Assembly: GCF_016031625.1 (NCBI RefSeq)
Contig: NZ_JACCHP010000009.1
Coordinates: forward strand, 124,001-188,000
Length of the DNA: 64,000 nt
Direction: 5' to 3'
Source of the DNA: Bradyrhizobium agreste
GTDB taxonomy: Bacteria > Pseudomonadota > Alphaproteobacteria > Rhizobiales > Xanthobacteraceae
Position numbers and translations under genes: made by a program. Below the pieces are notes generated by a model. That model saw nothing but the letters and a program-made list of their open reading frames with translations. It did not search any database and had not been told where the DNA came from. Shown here piece by piece: positions 47,961 through 56,574 of the stretch; the first letter of the stretch is position 1; each line of letters starts with the position of its first letter.

Positions 47961-48542
47961 TCACATCTTGCCGTAGGACGCGCCGCGCCGCGTGATAATG
48001 ACGTAGCGCGCGTCCTGCCTGGTTTCGTTCTCGAAGATCACGGCGCGCATCACGTCGAAATCCAGACAATCGCCCTCGCGCAGCCGCACCGCCTTGGCAT
48101 CGATATGCACGGCGATCGCGCCCTCCAGCATCAGGAGCTGCTGGGTGAAGGCGTTGCGGCCCCAGGGGCTGTAGGAGACGCGCGCGCCGGCCGGAAGGTC
48201 GACCACGATGATCTCGATGCCGCTGGCCGCATCCGGCGGCGAGGCATGACGCCGGCGATAGCCGCTGTCGGGATCGCGCCAGAGCGGCTGATCCGCAAGC
48301 CGCACCAGGCGCTCCGGCGGCTTCTCGGCGAGCGCGACGACATCGCTGAGCGTGACGTCGAGCGCGGCGCAGAGCTTGTTCAGCAGCGCCGCCGTCGCGC
48401 TGCTCTGCGCCCGCTCCACCCGCCCGATCATGGCCCGGCTGACGCCGGAGCGGCCTGCAAGCTCGTTCAACGTCATGCCCGCCTGCGTCCGCAGCGTCTT
48501 CAGCCGCCGGCCGATGGCGCGGTCGAGTTTTTGTTGGTCCAT
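47961..48542 (-). CDS. XRE family regulator with cupin domain
   Basis: A 193-residue regulator: N-terminal XRE helix-turn-helix (R-T-Q-A-G-M-T-L-N-E-L-A-G-R-S-G-V-S near residues 18-35), linker, then a cupin sensor domain (about 110-185) with the P-A-G-A-R-V-S-Y-S-P and G-D-C-L-D-F-D strands. These proteins commonly sense amino acids or polyamines. ATG 48542 is chosen; two in-frame ATGs upstream are possible. It is co-transcribed with the GNAT gene. Confidence 0.9.
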   Translation of the reverse strand: MDQQKLDRAIGRRLKTLRTQAGMTLNELAGRSGVSRAMIGRVERAQSSATAALLNKLCAALDVTLSDVVALAEKPPERLVRLADQPLWRDPDSGYRRRHASPPDAASGIEIIVVDLPAGARVSYSPWGRNAFTQQLLMLEGAIAVHIDAKAVRLREGDCLDFDVMRAVIFENETRQDARYVIITRRGASYGKM

Positions 48543-48734
48543 CTCTTTGCAGGTCCTGGCCTTCATCCGAACATTGCCCGGCACGAGGACCGCACCCGCC
48601 GGACGCCCTGGAGCTTAAGCCGGGGAAGCAGTGCGTGCCGGGAGCAAAGGATCAATATATTGGAATCTTTGCGCCGCTCGCGAGAGCGAGTTCGTCACGC
48701 CGGCACTGATGAAAAATTCAATCGGGGAAACTAT

Positions 48735-48808
48735 TGGAGCGGGCGAAGGGAATCGAACCCTCGTATGCAGCTTGGGAAGCTGCCGTTCTACCATTGAACT
48801 ACGCCCGC
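48735..48808 (-). tRNA. tRNA-Gly (anticodon CCC)
   Basis: A full cloverleaf on the minus strand. Acceptor GCGGGCG pairs with CGCCCGC, the anticodon stem is GCAGC/GCTGC with loop TTCCCAA, giving anticodon CCC, and GGGTTCGATTCCC forms the T arm with its loop. The discriminator base is T and CCA is encoded. No neighbouring tRNA. Confidence 0.95.
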
Positions 48809-48981
48809 GGATGCGCGGTTCACGCCCCTCCTGATTAGCCGAGACGGCGCGCCCCGCCAAGCGGTTTGGCGCGACCGGCGGGGCGGTTGTTAACGTCCTG
48901 ATAAGATTCCAGGTGCGCCGGATTGTGGCGGTGTTATGATCGCTTGTCCGGGGGAAAACGTGCACTGAGTGGGGCGTGTGC

Positions 48982-49560
48982 ATGGTGGGGCGAGCTTACG
49001 CGATATTCGACACGGCCATCGGCCGTTGCGGCATCATCTGGAGCGGCACCGGCGTGGTCGCCGTGCAATTGCCGGAGGCGCGGGAGATCGACACCCGGCG
49101 CCGGATTTTCCAGGTCCATCCCGAGGCGCGGGAGCAGCGCCCGTCCGAGAATGCCGAGCTTGCGATCGAGGGCATCACGGGCCTGCTGCAAGGCCACGAT
49201 CCCGATTTCTCCGAGGTCAGCCTGGACGCCGGCGGGGTGCCCGGCTTCAACCGGCGCGTCTACGAGTACGCCTGCAGCATTCCCCGCGGGGAAACGCGCA
49301 CCTATCATGAGGTGGCCAAGGCGCTGGGTGCCTCCGGCGCGGCCTATTCCGTGGCGCAGGCGATTGCGAAAAATCCTTTCATGCTGATCGTGCCCTGCCA
49401 CCGGGTGCTGGAAACAGGCAATTCCACCGACCGGCTCTCGCCCTATGGCGGCGTGATCTCCAAGCGGCGGCTGCTGGCGCTCGAAGGCGCCCATCCGATC
49501 GCCAGCAAGACCTTGTTCGAGGTGCTGCTGCCGGTTGCCCCGCCGAGACCCTCCACTTAG
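48982..49560 (+). CDS. Methylated-DNA-[protein]-cysteine S-methyltransferase
   Basis: A 192-residue DNA repair protein of the Ogt/AdaB type that transfers a methyl group from O6-methylguanine to its own cysteine. The active-site P-C-H-R-V motif (C139) is present in the C-terminal domain together with R-G-E-T-R-T-Y and A-I-A-K-N-P-F, which form the DNA-binding helix. ATG 48982 is used; a GTG one codon later is possible. The divergence from the canonical V-x-x-H around the active site is small. It ends 10 bases before the AraC regulator gene. Confidence 0.93.
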   Translation: MVGRAYAIFDTAIGRCGIIWSGTGVVAVQLPEAREIDTRRRIFQVHPEAREQRPSENAELAIEGITGLLQGHDPDFSEVSLDAGGVPGFNRRVYEYACSIPRGETRTYHEVAKALGASGAAYSVAQAIAKNPFMLIVPCHRVLETGNSTDRLSPYGGVISKRRLLALEGAHPIASKTLFEVLLPVAPPRPST

Positions 49561-49570
49561 ATAAGGCGGC

Positions 49571-50410
49571 ATGCACGCCACCACGCTGCTGACGACGCCA
49601 TCGATAAGTGTTTCCGAGTTTCGCTGCGATGCGGGACCGGACGACACGCCGTTTGCGGAATGCCGCACCGGCCATTCCATCGCCTATGTCCGCTCCGGCA
49701 GCTTCGGCTGCCATTGCCGCGCCGGCTTCTTCGAGCTGGTGGCGGGCTCGATGCTGGTCGGCGCCCCCGGCGAGGAATACACTTGCACGCATGAGCACGT
49801 GTCCGGCGACGTCTGCCTCGGCTTCTTCTTCAGCGAGGAGCTGGTCGACGCCCTCGGCGGGCGGCGCGAGATCTGGCAGATCGGCGCGACGCCGCCGCTG
49901 CCCGAGCTGATGGTGCTGGGCGAGCTGGCCCAGACGGCAGCAGATGGCAACAGCGATCTCGGCCTCGACGAGATCGGCCAGATCCTGGCCGGCCGTTTCG
50001 TCGACGCCGTCTCGGGCAAGGCGCGCAAGCCGGCCGCCCCCACCGCACGCGACCGCCGCCGCGCTGTGGAGGCCGCGCTGTGGATCGACGACAACTCGCA
50101 TGCCGAGCTCGACCTCGAGCAGGCCGCAAGGCAGGCGGGCCTCAGCCCGTTTCATTTCCTGCGGCTGTTCTCGGCCGTGCTCGGCGTCACCCCGCATCAA
50201 TATCTGTTGCGCTCGCGGCTGCGGCACGCCGCGCGCAGGCTTGCCGACGAGGACATTGCCGTCACCGACATCGCCTATGACGTCGGCTTCGGCGACCTCT
50301 CCAATTTCGTCCGCACCTTCCATCGCGCCGCCGGCGTGTCGCCGACCAAGTTCCGCCAGGCGTCGAAGGGGGAGCGCAAGATTCTCCAAGAGCAGCTTGC
50401 CCTCAACTGA
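49571..50410 (+). CDS. AraC family transcriptional regulator
   Basis: A 279-residue regulator with a cupin-like N-terminal domain (about 1-150, including [14 protein letters not shown]) and the two C-terminal AraC helix-turn-helix motifs ([23 protein letters not shown] near 180-202 and [17 protein letters not shown] near 236-252). Close spacing to the methyltransferase upstream and VOC gene downstream (57 bases) suggests a small operon; its inducer is unknown. Confidence 0.93.
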   Translation: MHATTLLTTPSISVSEFRCDAGPDDTPFAECRTGHSIAYVRSGSFGCHCRAGFFELVAGSMLVGAPGEEYTCTHEHVSGDVCLGFFFSEELVDALGGRREIWQIGATPPLPELMVLGELAQTAADGNSDLGLDEIGQILAGRFVDAVSGKARKPAAPTARDRRRAVEAALWIDDNSHAELDLEQAARQAGLSPFHFLRLFSAVLGVTPHQYLLRSRLRHAARRLADEDIAVTDIAYDVGFGDLSNFVRTFHRAAGVSPTKFRQASKGERKILQEQLALN

Positions 50411-50467
50411 CTAGGGTCGTCTCCGGCGCGTGCCAATCGCGGCACGCATTTCGCAATGGAGACGATC

Positions 50468-50827
50468 ATGTACGACCACATCGGACTGCGCGTTGCCGAC
50501 CTCGACGCCGCCACGCGCTTCTACAGCGCGGTGCTGGCACCGCTCGGCTTCGTCCTGTGCTCGAGCGGCGACGGTTATGCCGGCTTCGGGCCGAAGGGCG
50601 AGCCGGCGCTGTGGCTGCACCTGAACCAGGGCCGGAAGGCCGACGGCGTCCACATCGCCTTTCGCGCCGGTGATCATGACGCGGTCAAGGCGTTTCACAG
50701 CGAGGGCCTCCGGCATGGCGGCCGGGACAATGGCGGCGCCGGGCCGCGCAGGGATTACAGCCCGACGTACTATGCGGCCTTCCTGATCGATCCCGACGGC
50801 AACAATGTCGAGGCGGTTTGTGTGTGA
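50468..50827 (+). CDS. VOC/glyoxalase superfamily protein
   Basis: A 119-residue single-domain VOC protein. H8 in Y-D-H-I-G-L-R-V and the C-terminal E in N-N-V-E-A are in the positions of the metal ligands, and F-L-I-D-P-D-G-N-N is the family's closing motif. The group includes glyoxalases, dioxygenases and resistance proteins; the substrate is unknown. ATG 50468 follows GGAG; an ATG four codons upstream lacks a ribosome site. Confidence 0.9.
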   Translation: MYDHIGLRVADLDAATRFYSAVLAPLGFVLCSSGDGYAGFGPKGEPALWLHLNQGRKADGVHIAFRAGDHDAVKAFHSEGLRHGGRDNGGAGPRRDYSPTYYAAFLIDPDGNNVEAVCV

Positions 50828-50854
50828 GGCGCAAACGATCACAGCACAAACGCC

Positions 50855-50955
50855 GTCATTCCGGGATGGTGCGTAGCACCAGACCCGGAATCTCGAGATT
50901 CTCAGGTGCGCAATTGCGCACCATAGTTCGGCTCTCCGAGCCGCCCCGGAATGAC
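50855..50955. repeat. Intergenic palindromic repeat, family F
   Basis: A 101-base element: GTCATTCCGGGATGGTGCG, hairpins TGGTGCGTAGCACCA and GGTGCGCAATTGCGCACC, and an ending CCCCGGAATGAC, so that the outer arms pair. Between the VOC and SRPBCC genes, both on the plus strand, where it may attenuate read-through. Confidence 0.75.
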
Positions 50956-50975
50956 TCCGACAAAGGGGAATATCC

Positions 50976-51377
50976 ATGGCCTCCATCCACAACGACATCT
51001 TCCTCCCCGCCTCCGCGCGCGCCGTCTGGGACGCGGTGCGCGATTTCGGCGCGCTGCATCGGCGGCTGGTGCCCGGCTTCGTCACCGCCTGCACGCGCGA
51101 CGGCGATGCGCGCATCGTCACCTTCGCCAACGGCTCGGTCGCGCGCGAGGTGCTGGTCGATTGCGACGATGCGCGCCGGCGCCTTGTCTATGCCATCAAC
51201 AACGAGCGGCTGAGGCATTACAGTGCCTCGGTGCAGGTCATTGCCGAGGGCGAGACGAGCTGCCGCCTCGTCTGGATCATCGACATGCTGCCGAACGAAC
51301 TCGCGCCTTACGTTGAGGGACAAACCAAGGAGGCGGTGGCCGCCATGCACAAGGCGTTTCCGCCCGCGGCGGCCTGA
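50976..51377 (+). CDS. SRPBCC family protein
   Basis: A 133-residue START/Bet v1-like protein (polyketide cyclase/dehydrase type). The N-terminal F-L-P-A-S-A-R-A-V-W-D-A-V-R-D-F motif, the central V-R-x-x-x-F-A-N-G strands and the long C-terminal helix Y-V-E-G-Q-T-K-E-A-V-A-A-M are characteristic. It binds an unknown small hydrophobic ligand. Single gene behind a repeat. Confidence 0.88.
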   Translation: MASIHNDIFLPASARAVWDAVRDFGALHRRLVPGFVTACTRDGDARIVTFANGSVAREVLVDCDDARRRLVYAINNERLRHYSASVQVIAEGETSCRLVWIIDMLPNELAPYVEGQTKEAVAAMHKAFPPAAA

Positions 51378-51384
51378 TCATTCA

Positions 51385-51402
51385 CTGTGAGTTTTCTCAC
51401 AG
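51385..51402. promoter_or_regulatory. Palindrome CTGTGAG-TTTT-CTCACAG upstream of the Met-rich gene
   Basis: A 7-bp perfect inverted repeat around a TTTT centre, eight bases after the SRPBCC stop and about 90 bases before the Met-rich gene start. It could be a repressor operator for that gene or a weak terminator hairpin for the SRPBCC gene; no U-tract follows it. Confidence 0.4.
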
Positions 51403-51490
51403 AAACCCGGCCTCGCCGGCCGTAACCATGCCCGCGTGCGTCCGGTCGGCTCTGCTCTCCCGGCGGCGCCACGCACGCGAGGAGCATGCC

Positions 51491-51970
51491 ATGAGAGGTG
51501 CGGACAAGGTGATCTGTCAGGCAGCCGTGATGCTGCTGCTGTTTTCGATCTCGAGCGTGCCGGCAAAGGCGCAATTTCTCGGCGGCGGAGCGGCCAGCGG
51601 CGAGGACATGATGACGCAGATGGCGCCGATGCTGGAGATGATGAAGGCGAAGATGGGCAAGCGCCGCTTCGCCATGCTGATGCAGACCATGGGCCCGATG
51701 ATGAGCCGCATGATGGAGAACGGCGGCGGTGGGCTCGGCGGCCTGATGGGCGGCGGCAATTTCGGCGGCGGATTCGGTGCACCGAGCTATGGCGGCTACA
51801 TGCCGATGGGCGGCGGCACCATGCCGGTCGGGATCGGCAGCATGGGCGGCGGCGACATCATGGGCATGCTCGGCGGCACCGGCGGCAGCGACATGATGGC
51901 GATGATCCCGCAATTGATGCGGCTCGCCAATACCGGCGGCGGCGGCCATCGCCGCCACAAGCGTCGCTAG
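51491..51970 (+). CDS. Methionine- and glycine-rich secreted protein
   Basis: A 159-residue protein with a signal peptide (A-V-M-L-L-L-F-S-I-S-S core, cleavage after A-K-A at residue 27). The mature part has about 25 methionines in 132 residues and no cysteine. Its first half (residues 37-75) is a helix of D-M-M-T-Q-M-A-P-M-L-E-M-M-K type; the second half is Gly-rich (G-G-G-G-L-G-G-L-M-G-G-G) with Met between glycines, and it ends in H-R-R-H-K-R-R. ATG 51491 follows AGGAGC. I do not recognise the family. Copper(I) binding or methionine-based oxidant scavenging is a guess from composition. The end overlaps the convergent MATE gene by four bases. Confidence 0.8.
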   Translation: MRGADKVICQAAVMLLLFSISSVPAKAQFLGGGAASGEDMMTQMAPMLEMMKAKMGKRRFAMLMQTMGPMMSRMMENGGGGLGGLMGGGNFGGGFGAPSYGGYMPMGGGTMPVGIGSMGGGDIMGMLGGTGGSDMMAMIPQLMRLANTGGGGHRRHKRR

Positions 51971-53409
51971 TTGCCAGCCGAAAGCGCCGGGCTGATCGCA
52001 GGCTTCGTCTGGCGCGGTCCCCAGCGTGTCAGCACGACGCTGGAGCACGACAGCAGGCCGAGCACGACCATCGAGCTTGCGGCGAGCCAGAAGAAGCTCT
52101 GCGCGCCGGCGCCGTGCGTCGACAGCCACCAGCCGACGCCCGCGATGTAGATCAGCCGCGCGGTCTGCGCCAGCACCGGCCCGATCACCTTGGCCGCGCC
52201 TTGCGAGGAGAAATACATCGTCGTGGCAAGGCCGAAGAAGGCGTAGAACGGCCCGACCGTCGAGAGATATTGATGGCTCGCCGCGCGCACAGCTGCGCTG
52301 TCGGTGAACATGTTGACCCAGAGATCGGGGAAGATCGCAACAAAGCATGCCGGCGCGCCGACCGCCACGAAAGCGGCAACGCTTGCCGTCCAGGCGATGC
52401 GCCGGGCGCGCGCGATGCGGCCGGCGCCGATCGCCATCCCGACCATCGGCACGCAGGCGATGCCGAACGAGAACGCGATCGAGGTCAGCAGGAATTCGAG
52501 CCGCGCGCCGACGCCGTAGCCGGCGAGGATCGCGGTGCCGAACTGCGCCAGCATGTGGGTGAAGATCGAGATCGTCAGCACCGATTGCAGCGGCGAGAAG
52601 CAGGCGATGGCGCCGACCTTCAGGATGTCGAAGAACATCGCCCATCGGATGCGCAAGCCCCGCAGCTTTAGCGTGATCCGCGCGCGGCCGGAGAACAGGT
52701 ACCAAGCCATGATGCCGATGTTCATGGTGTAGGCGATCAGCGCGCCGGCGGCGACGCCGCGCATGCCGAACTGCGGCACCGGCCCGAGCCCGAGGCCGAG
52801 CGTGCCGCCGAGCACGATCTGCCAGGCTGCGGAGTTGAGGATCAGGAATGACGGCAGCTTCATGTTGCCGGTGCCGCGCAAGATGCCCGCCATGGTGTTG
52901 AGCAGCCAGGGCAGCACGGCACCGCCGAAGAACACCTGGGTGTAGGCGATCGCATGCGTCAGCACATCGCCGCGGCCGCCGAGCATCTCGAGCAATCTCG
53001 GCCCGAAGATCAGCATGCCCAGCATGAAGACCAGGCCGAAGCTGATGCCGATCAGCATCGCGTGCACGGCCAATGCGCCGGCGCGCTCGCGGTTCCCGGC
53101 GCCGAGCGCACGCGCGATGGCCGAGGCCACCGCGCCGCCCATGGCGCCGCCGGACATCGTCATGGTCAGAATGATTGTCGGAAACACCAGCGCCATCGCC
53201 GCCAGCGCCTCGACGCCGAGCCGGCCGACATAGGACGTCTCGGCGATGACGACGCAGATGCCGGCCGACAGACCGATCACGTTCGGCCAGGCGAGTGAGA
53301 GCAGCGTGCGCAGGATCGGCCCCTCGGTCAGCGCGCTTCTGAGCGGCGGCGGAGGCGACGGCAGCGGGCGCTCTTGCTCATCGACCGGGATTTCGGCGAT
53401 GTCGGACAT
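51967..53409 (-). CDS. MATE family efflux transporter
   Basis: A 480-residue NorM-type MATE antiporter with 12 membrane segments; L-A-W-P-N-V-I-G near residue 40 begins the first half, and the second half repeats a shorter version of the motif (G-A-I-A-C-F-S-P-L-Q). A Pro-rich N-terminal tail (P-S-P-P-P-P-L) precedes it. Start ATG 53409 follows GGGAGAGG, and the longer frame has no ribosome site. Substrate unknown. It is distinct from the MATE gene at 29992-31347 and not adjacent to a regulator. Confidence 0.92.
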   Translation of the reverse strand: MSDIAEIPVDEQERPLPSPPPPLRSALTEGPILRTLLSLAWPNVIGLSAGICVVIAETSYVGRLGVEALAAMALVFPTIILTMTMSGGAMGGAVASAIARALGAGNRERAGALAVHAMLIGISFGLVFMLGMLIFGPRLLEMLGGRGDVLTHAIAYTQVFFGGAVLPWLLNTMAGILRGTGNMKLPSFLILNSAAWQIVLGGTLGLGLGPVPQFGMRGVAAGALIAYTMNIGIMAWYLFSGRARITLKLRGLRIRWAMFFDILKVGAIACFSPLQSVLTISIFTHMLAQFGTAILAGYGVGARLEFLLTSIAFSFGIACVPMVGMAIGAGRIARARRIAWTASVAAFVAVGAPACFVAIFPDLWVNMFTDSAAVRAASHQYLSTVGPFYAFFGLATTMYFSSQGAAKVIGPVLAQTARLIYIAGVGWWLSTHGAGAQSFFWLAASSMVVLGLLSCSSVVLTRWGPRQTKPAISPALSAGN

Positions 53410-53575
53410 GTCCTCTCCCGGGCGCGGGCGCCGTTTGCGGCGCGGCAATCACTTGGTGTGCCAATAACTTCGTTCGCGCGAAAGGCGCGGCTGAGGCTTG
53501 TTAGCACGGCGCGCTCCGATTCCACCTGCGCCTGATGCAGGCGTGCCCTGCGGCAGCGCATTTCAAGCGGTGGAA

Positions 53576-54628
53576 TTACCCGATCGTCCAGACCAGCGGC
53601 GGGCGGCCGCCGGCAGCGGTGCGCATCTGCACGCCGATATGCCGGCCGCAACCTGCAGCGAGGCCTTCGAACAATCCTTCCAGCACCCTGGCGCAGGCGC
53701 GGTGATAGTCGGCGACGTCGTCCATCAGCTTCCAGCTCTGCTGGCGGATCTCGAACGCGCCTTCGGATGCCGTCGTCTCGGCCGCATCATCCTGCGCGGC
53801 GAGCAGCGCGTTCAGGAACGATGCGAACTCTCGCGCGCCGACGCGGGTCGTCGACAGCGTCGCGGCGATCTCGTCGAAGAATTGCATGCCGATCAACTTG
53901 CCGGTGATGTGCAGGAGATAGCCGGCGTCTTCGACGCCGAACAGTTGCACCATCACGGGCGCGGCGGTGCGCACATATTCCATCGCATAGTTGCGATAGG
54001 CCTTTTCCAGCCGTGGTTTCGGCCAGCTCGCAACCGGTAACGCCGGCGCGGTCGCCGCGTCGAACATCGGCGCCTCCAGATGTCGTGCGAACACCAGACG
54101 CTGGTCGAGCTCGAGTGGGTGGTCGTATTGATGGTAATAGCCTTCGAGCCCGTCCTGACCGTCGACACTCTGCTTGGTGCAGACGAAGCCGAGGCGGAGG
54201 TCGCCCAGAGCGACGCCGTTGTTGGCGTGCCAGCCGCGCAGCATCGCGCGCGACACGTCGCCCGGCACGCCGCAGATCGCCGGCCCCTTCCAGATCCAGC
54301 GCGGCGGCGGATAACGGATCCAGGCCTGGGTGTCGCTCTCATACATGTACTCGACATGCACGCCGCCGATCCAGTTGGAGAGATAGTGATATTGCGCAGC
54401 CGCGACCGCCGGCGGCAGATGGTCGATCCCGAGCTTCTTCAGCCCCGGCAGGAAGCGCTCCTGTTGCTGACGGCGGAACACGCGGAAGACAAATTCTGCG
54501 GCATCCGCCGTGCCGCGGCGGGTGACCACGGTGAGGATCAGCCCGGTGAAATAGGCGTGATAGAGATCGGCAACTGCGCGCCAGCGCTGCCATTGCGCTT
54601 GCTGCGCGAGGTCTGGTGCGGCCGTCAT
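53576..54628 (-). CDS. Unrecognised conserved-looking protein
   Basis: A 350-residue soluble protein with no signal peptide or membrane segment. I cannot assign a family. It is rich in aromatic residues in the N-terminal 180 positions (Y-H-A-Y-F-T-G, W-I-R-Y-P-P-P-R-W-I-W-K-G-P, Y-Y-H-Q-Y-D-H), with a conserved-looking G-W-H-A-N-N-G motif and a helical C-terminal half containing V-M-V-Q-L-F-G-V-E-D. Good ribosome site GGGAGCAAAC before ATG 54628 and normal codon use argue that it is a real gene. Monocistronic, 127 bases from a PAS gene on the same strand. Confidence 0.85.
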   Translation of the reverse strand: MTAAPDLAQQAQWQRWRAVADLYHAYFTGLILTVVTRRGTADAAEFVFRVFRRQQQERFLPGLKKLGIDHLPPAVAAAQYHYLSNWIGGVHVEYMYESDTQAWIRYPPPRWIWKGPAICGVPGDVSRAMLRGWHANNGVALGDLRLGFVCTKQSVDGQDGLEGYYHQYDHPLELDQRLVFARHLEAPMFDAATAPALPVASWPKPRLEKAYRNYAMEYVRTAAPVMVQLFGVEDAGYLLHITGKLIGMQFFDEIAATLSTTRVGAREFASFLNALLAAQDDAAETTASEGAFEIRQQSWKLMDDVADYHRACARVLEGLFEGLAAGCGRHIGVQMRTAAGGRPPLVWTIG

Positions 54629-54733
54629 GTTTGCTCCCCGATCGTTGTTTTGATCGAGTGTGTCACCGCAGCCGGTGACAGGCAACATGACGCGCGTGCA
54701 GGCCTCCCTGCGCGGCTTTCCGTCAATTCCGCA

Positions 54734-55144
54734 TCACGAATTTTGTGCCTTGGCCGCCCGTTCGCGCTCGACGCGCTCCGTGACGTCGCGCGCCATCGCC
54801 ACCGATCCCTGCACCGCGCCGTCTTTATCCCGCACCAGTGCGAAGGTCATCTCGATGTAGAGCTTGCGCCCGCTCTTGGGCAGCGCGCGGGTCAGCGTCG
54901 GCTTGCCCGCAAGCTTCATGGTGCCGCTGGCGAGCGCGGCATCGAATGCTTTCCAGTGCGCAGCGCGCAGATGTTCGGGAATGATCAGATCGAGATTCTG
55001 GCCGAGCGCTTCGTCGGCTGTGAAGCCGAACAGCGCGGTCGATGCGCGATTCCAGCGCGTGATCGTGCCGGAGCGATCGGAATAGATCAACGCATCGGCG
55101 GCGTCGTTGATGATCTGTGCGTCGAGATCGGAGGGATTGCTCAT
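54734..55144 (-). CDS. PAS domain protein
   Basis: A 136-residue protein that is essentially one PAS domain (about residues 5-118): I-I-N-D-A-A-D-A-L-I-Y-S-D-R-S-G-T-I-T-R-W-N-R-A, A-L-F-G-F-T-A-D-E-A-L-G-Q-N-L, and a C-terminal R-D-V-T-E-R-V-E-R-E coiled-coil helix that normally leads to an output domain, which is absent. It may act as a stand-alone sensor that binds a partner. Start ATG 55144 follows GAGGTGACGAG. Confidence 0.9.
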   Translation of the reverse strand: MSNPSDLDAQIINDAADALIYSDRSGTITRWNRASTALFGFTADEALGQNLDLIIPEHLRAAHWKAFDAALASGTMKLAGKPTLTRALPKSGRKLYIEMTFALVRDKDGAVQGSVAMARDVTERVERERAAKAQNS

Positions 55145-55159
55145 CTCGTCACCTCGCTT

Positions 55160-55280
55160 GTAGCCCGGGTGGAGCCACCGGGTCGGCGCGGAGCGCCGCC
55201 CGATGACAGGCTCCACGTAATCCGGGATCGCGCCACAAGTGAGACCTTCCCGGATTACGCTTGCGCTCCATCCGGGCTAC
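55160..55280. repeat. Palindromic intergenic repeat, family B copy 3
   Basis: A 121-base element: GTAGCCCGGGTGGAGCCACC, two inner hairpins (GGCGCGGAGCGCC and CGTAATCCGGG...CCCGGATTACG), and an ending CGCTCCATCCGGGCTAC. Between the PAS and dcd genes on the same strand. Confidence 0.78.
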
Positions 55281-55289
55281 AGGATCGGG

Positions 55290-56426
55290 CTACACCCGAA
55301 AATGCTTCGATAGCTTGAGGCCTTGCGCCTGGTAGTTGGAACCGATGCGCTGGCCGTACATCGCGTCGGGGCGCGCCAGCATCTTCTCGTAGACGAGGCG
55401 GCCGACGATCTGGCCGTGTTCGAGGATGAACGGCACCTCGCGCGAGCGCACCTCCAGCACGGCGCGCGATCCCAGCCCGCCGGCGCCGGCATAGCCGAAG
55501 CCGGGATCGAAGAAGCCGGCATAGTGCACGCGGAATTCGCCGACCAGGGGATCGAACGGCACCATCTCCGCGGCGTAATCGGGCGGCACCTGCACCGCTT
55601 CCTTGGAGGCGAGGATGTAGAACTCGCCGGGGTCGAGGATCAGGCTGCCGTCGGGACGGGCCGAGATCGGCTCCCAGAAATCCTCCACCGCGTAGCCGGC
55701 GCGGCGGTCGACATCGACGACGCCGGTGTGGCGCTTGGCGCGGTAGCCGACAAAACCGCCTCCCTTCTCGCCCGAGAGATCGACCGAGACGGCAACGCCG
55801 CCGGACAGATCGGCATCGTCGATATCGACGAGGCGCTCGCTCGCGTGCAGCGCATCGAGCTCGTCGGCATTGAGGATGGCATCGCCGGTGCGGAAGCGGA
55901 CCTGGCTGAGGCGCGAGCCCTCGCGCACCAGCACCGGAAACGTCTTGGGGCTGATCTCGGCATAGAGCGGGCCATGATAGCCGGCGCCGATCATGTCGAA
56001 GCGACGGGTGCCGTCGGCGATCACGCGGGTGAAGACGTCGAGCCGGCCGGTCGAGCTCTTCGGATTGGCGGCAGCGACGATCTCCGGCGGCAGTGCCAGG
56101 CTTTCGAGCAGCGGCACGATGTAGACGCAATTGGTCTCCAGCACCGCGCCGTCGGCGAGGCTGAACTCGTGCAGCTTCAACTCGTCGATGCGCTCGGCGA
56201 CAGTGGCACCTGGCCCGGGGAGAAAGCTGGCGCGGACGCGATAGGCGATGTCGCCAAGGCGCAGATCGAGGCTCGCCGGCTGGATCTGGCTCTCGACGAA
56301 GTCGTAGGCGGGCAGGATGAGACCTTCTTCCGCCATCGCCGCGATCATGCGGTCGGGCAGGATACCATTGGCGTCGGCGGCGACCGTGAACGTCAACCGG
56401 GGGTCCTCATCAGGGGTCGAATGCAT
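55290..56426 (-). CDS. dcd: 2'-Deoxycytidine 5'-triphosphate deaminase
   Basis: A 378-residue alphaproteobacterial long form of the dCTP deaminase/dUTPase fold; the short E. coli enzyme has about 190 residues, and this one has two fused trimerising halves. Recognisable are Q-P-A-S-L-D-L-R-L-G near residue 55, A-A-N-P-K-S-S-T-G-R-L-D near 120 and S-R-A-V-L-E-V-R-S near 325 with the P-G-F-G-Y-A-G strand. It supplies dUTP for thymidylate synthesis. Start ATG 56426 is preferred over the TTG at 56447. Divergent from the riboswitch-controlled metZ across 236 bases. Confidence 0.92.
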   Translation of the reverse strand: MHSTPDEDPRLTFTVAADANGILPDRMIAAMAEEGLILPAYDFVESQIQPASLDLRLGDIAYRVRASFLPGPGATVAERIDELKLHEFSLADGAVLETNCVYIVPLLESLALPPEIVAAANPKSSTGRLDVFTRVIADGTRRFDMIGAGYHGPLYAEISPKTFPVLVREGSRLSQVRFRTGDAILNADELDALHASERLVDIDDADLSGGVAVSVDLSGEKGGGFVGYRAKRHTGVVDVDRRAGYAVEDFWEPISARPDGSLILDPGEFYILASKEAVQVPPDYAAEMVPFDPLVGEFRVHYAGFFDPGFGYAGAGGLGSRAVLEVRSREVPFILEHGQIVGRLVYEKMLARPDAMYGQRIGSNYQAQGLKLSKHFRV

Positions 56427-56474
56427 CCGGTCATGCCGGAAATACAAGTCTTTTACGGCTATCCGATGGACGCC

Positions 56475-56503
56475 TTGACGGAAAGGGCATTGCGGAATAT
56501 GAG
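56475..56503 (+). promoter_or_regulatory. metZ: sigma70-type promoter of metZ
   Basis: TTGACG at 56475-56480 and TATGAG at 56498-56503 with 17-base spacing. The predicted start of transcription is around 56510, just before the SAM-II aptamer. Confidence 0.7.
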
Positions 56504-56513
56504 CATCACTTAT

Positions 56514-56574
56514 CCCGTGGTGATTTGAGCCGGCCGGCTTGCAGCCACGTTAAATAACTCGCTAAACAGGCCGG
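56514..56574 (+). ncRNA. metZ: SAM-II (SAM-alpha) riboswitch
   Basis: The sequence CGTGGTGATTTGAGCCGGC, then GGCTTGCAGCCACGTTAAAT and AACTCGCTAAACAGGCC, matches the SAM-II consensus known from alphaproteobacterial met genes. Stem P1 pairs CGTGG (56516-56520) with CCACG (56545-56549), and the 3' AGGCC region supplies the pseudoknot strand. S-adenosylmethionine binding reduces expression of metZ, 90 bases downstream. Confidence 0.95.
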
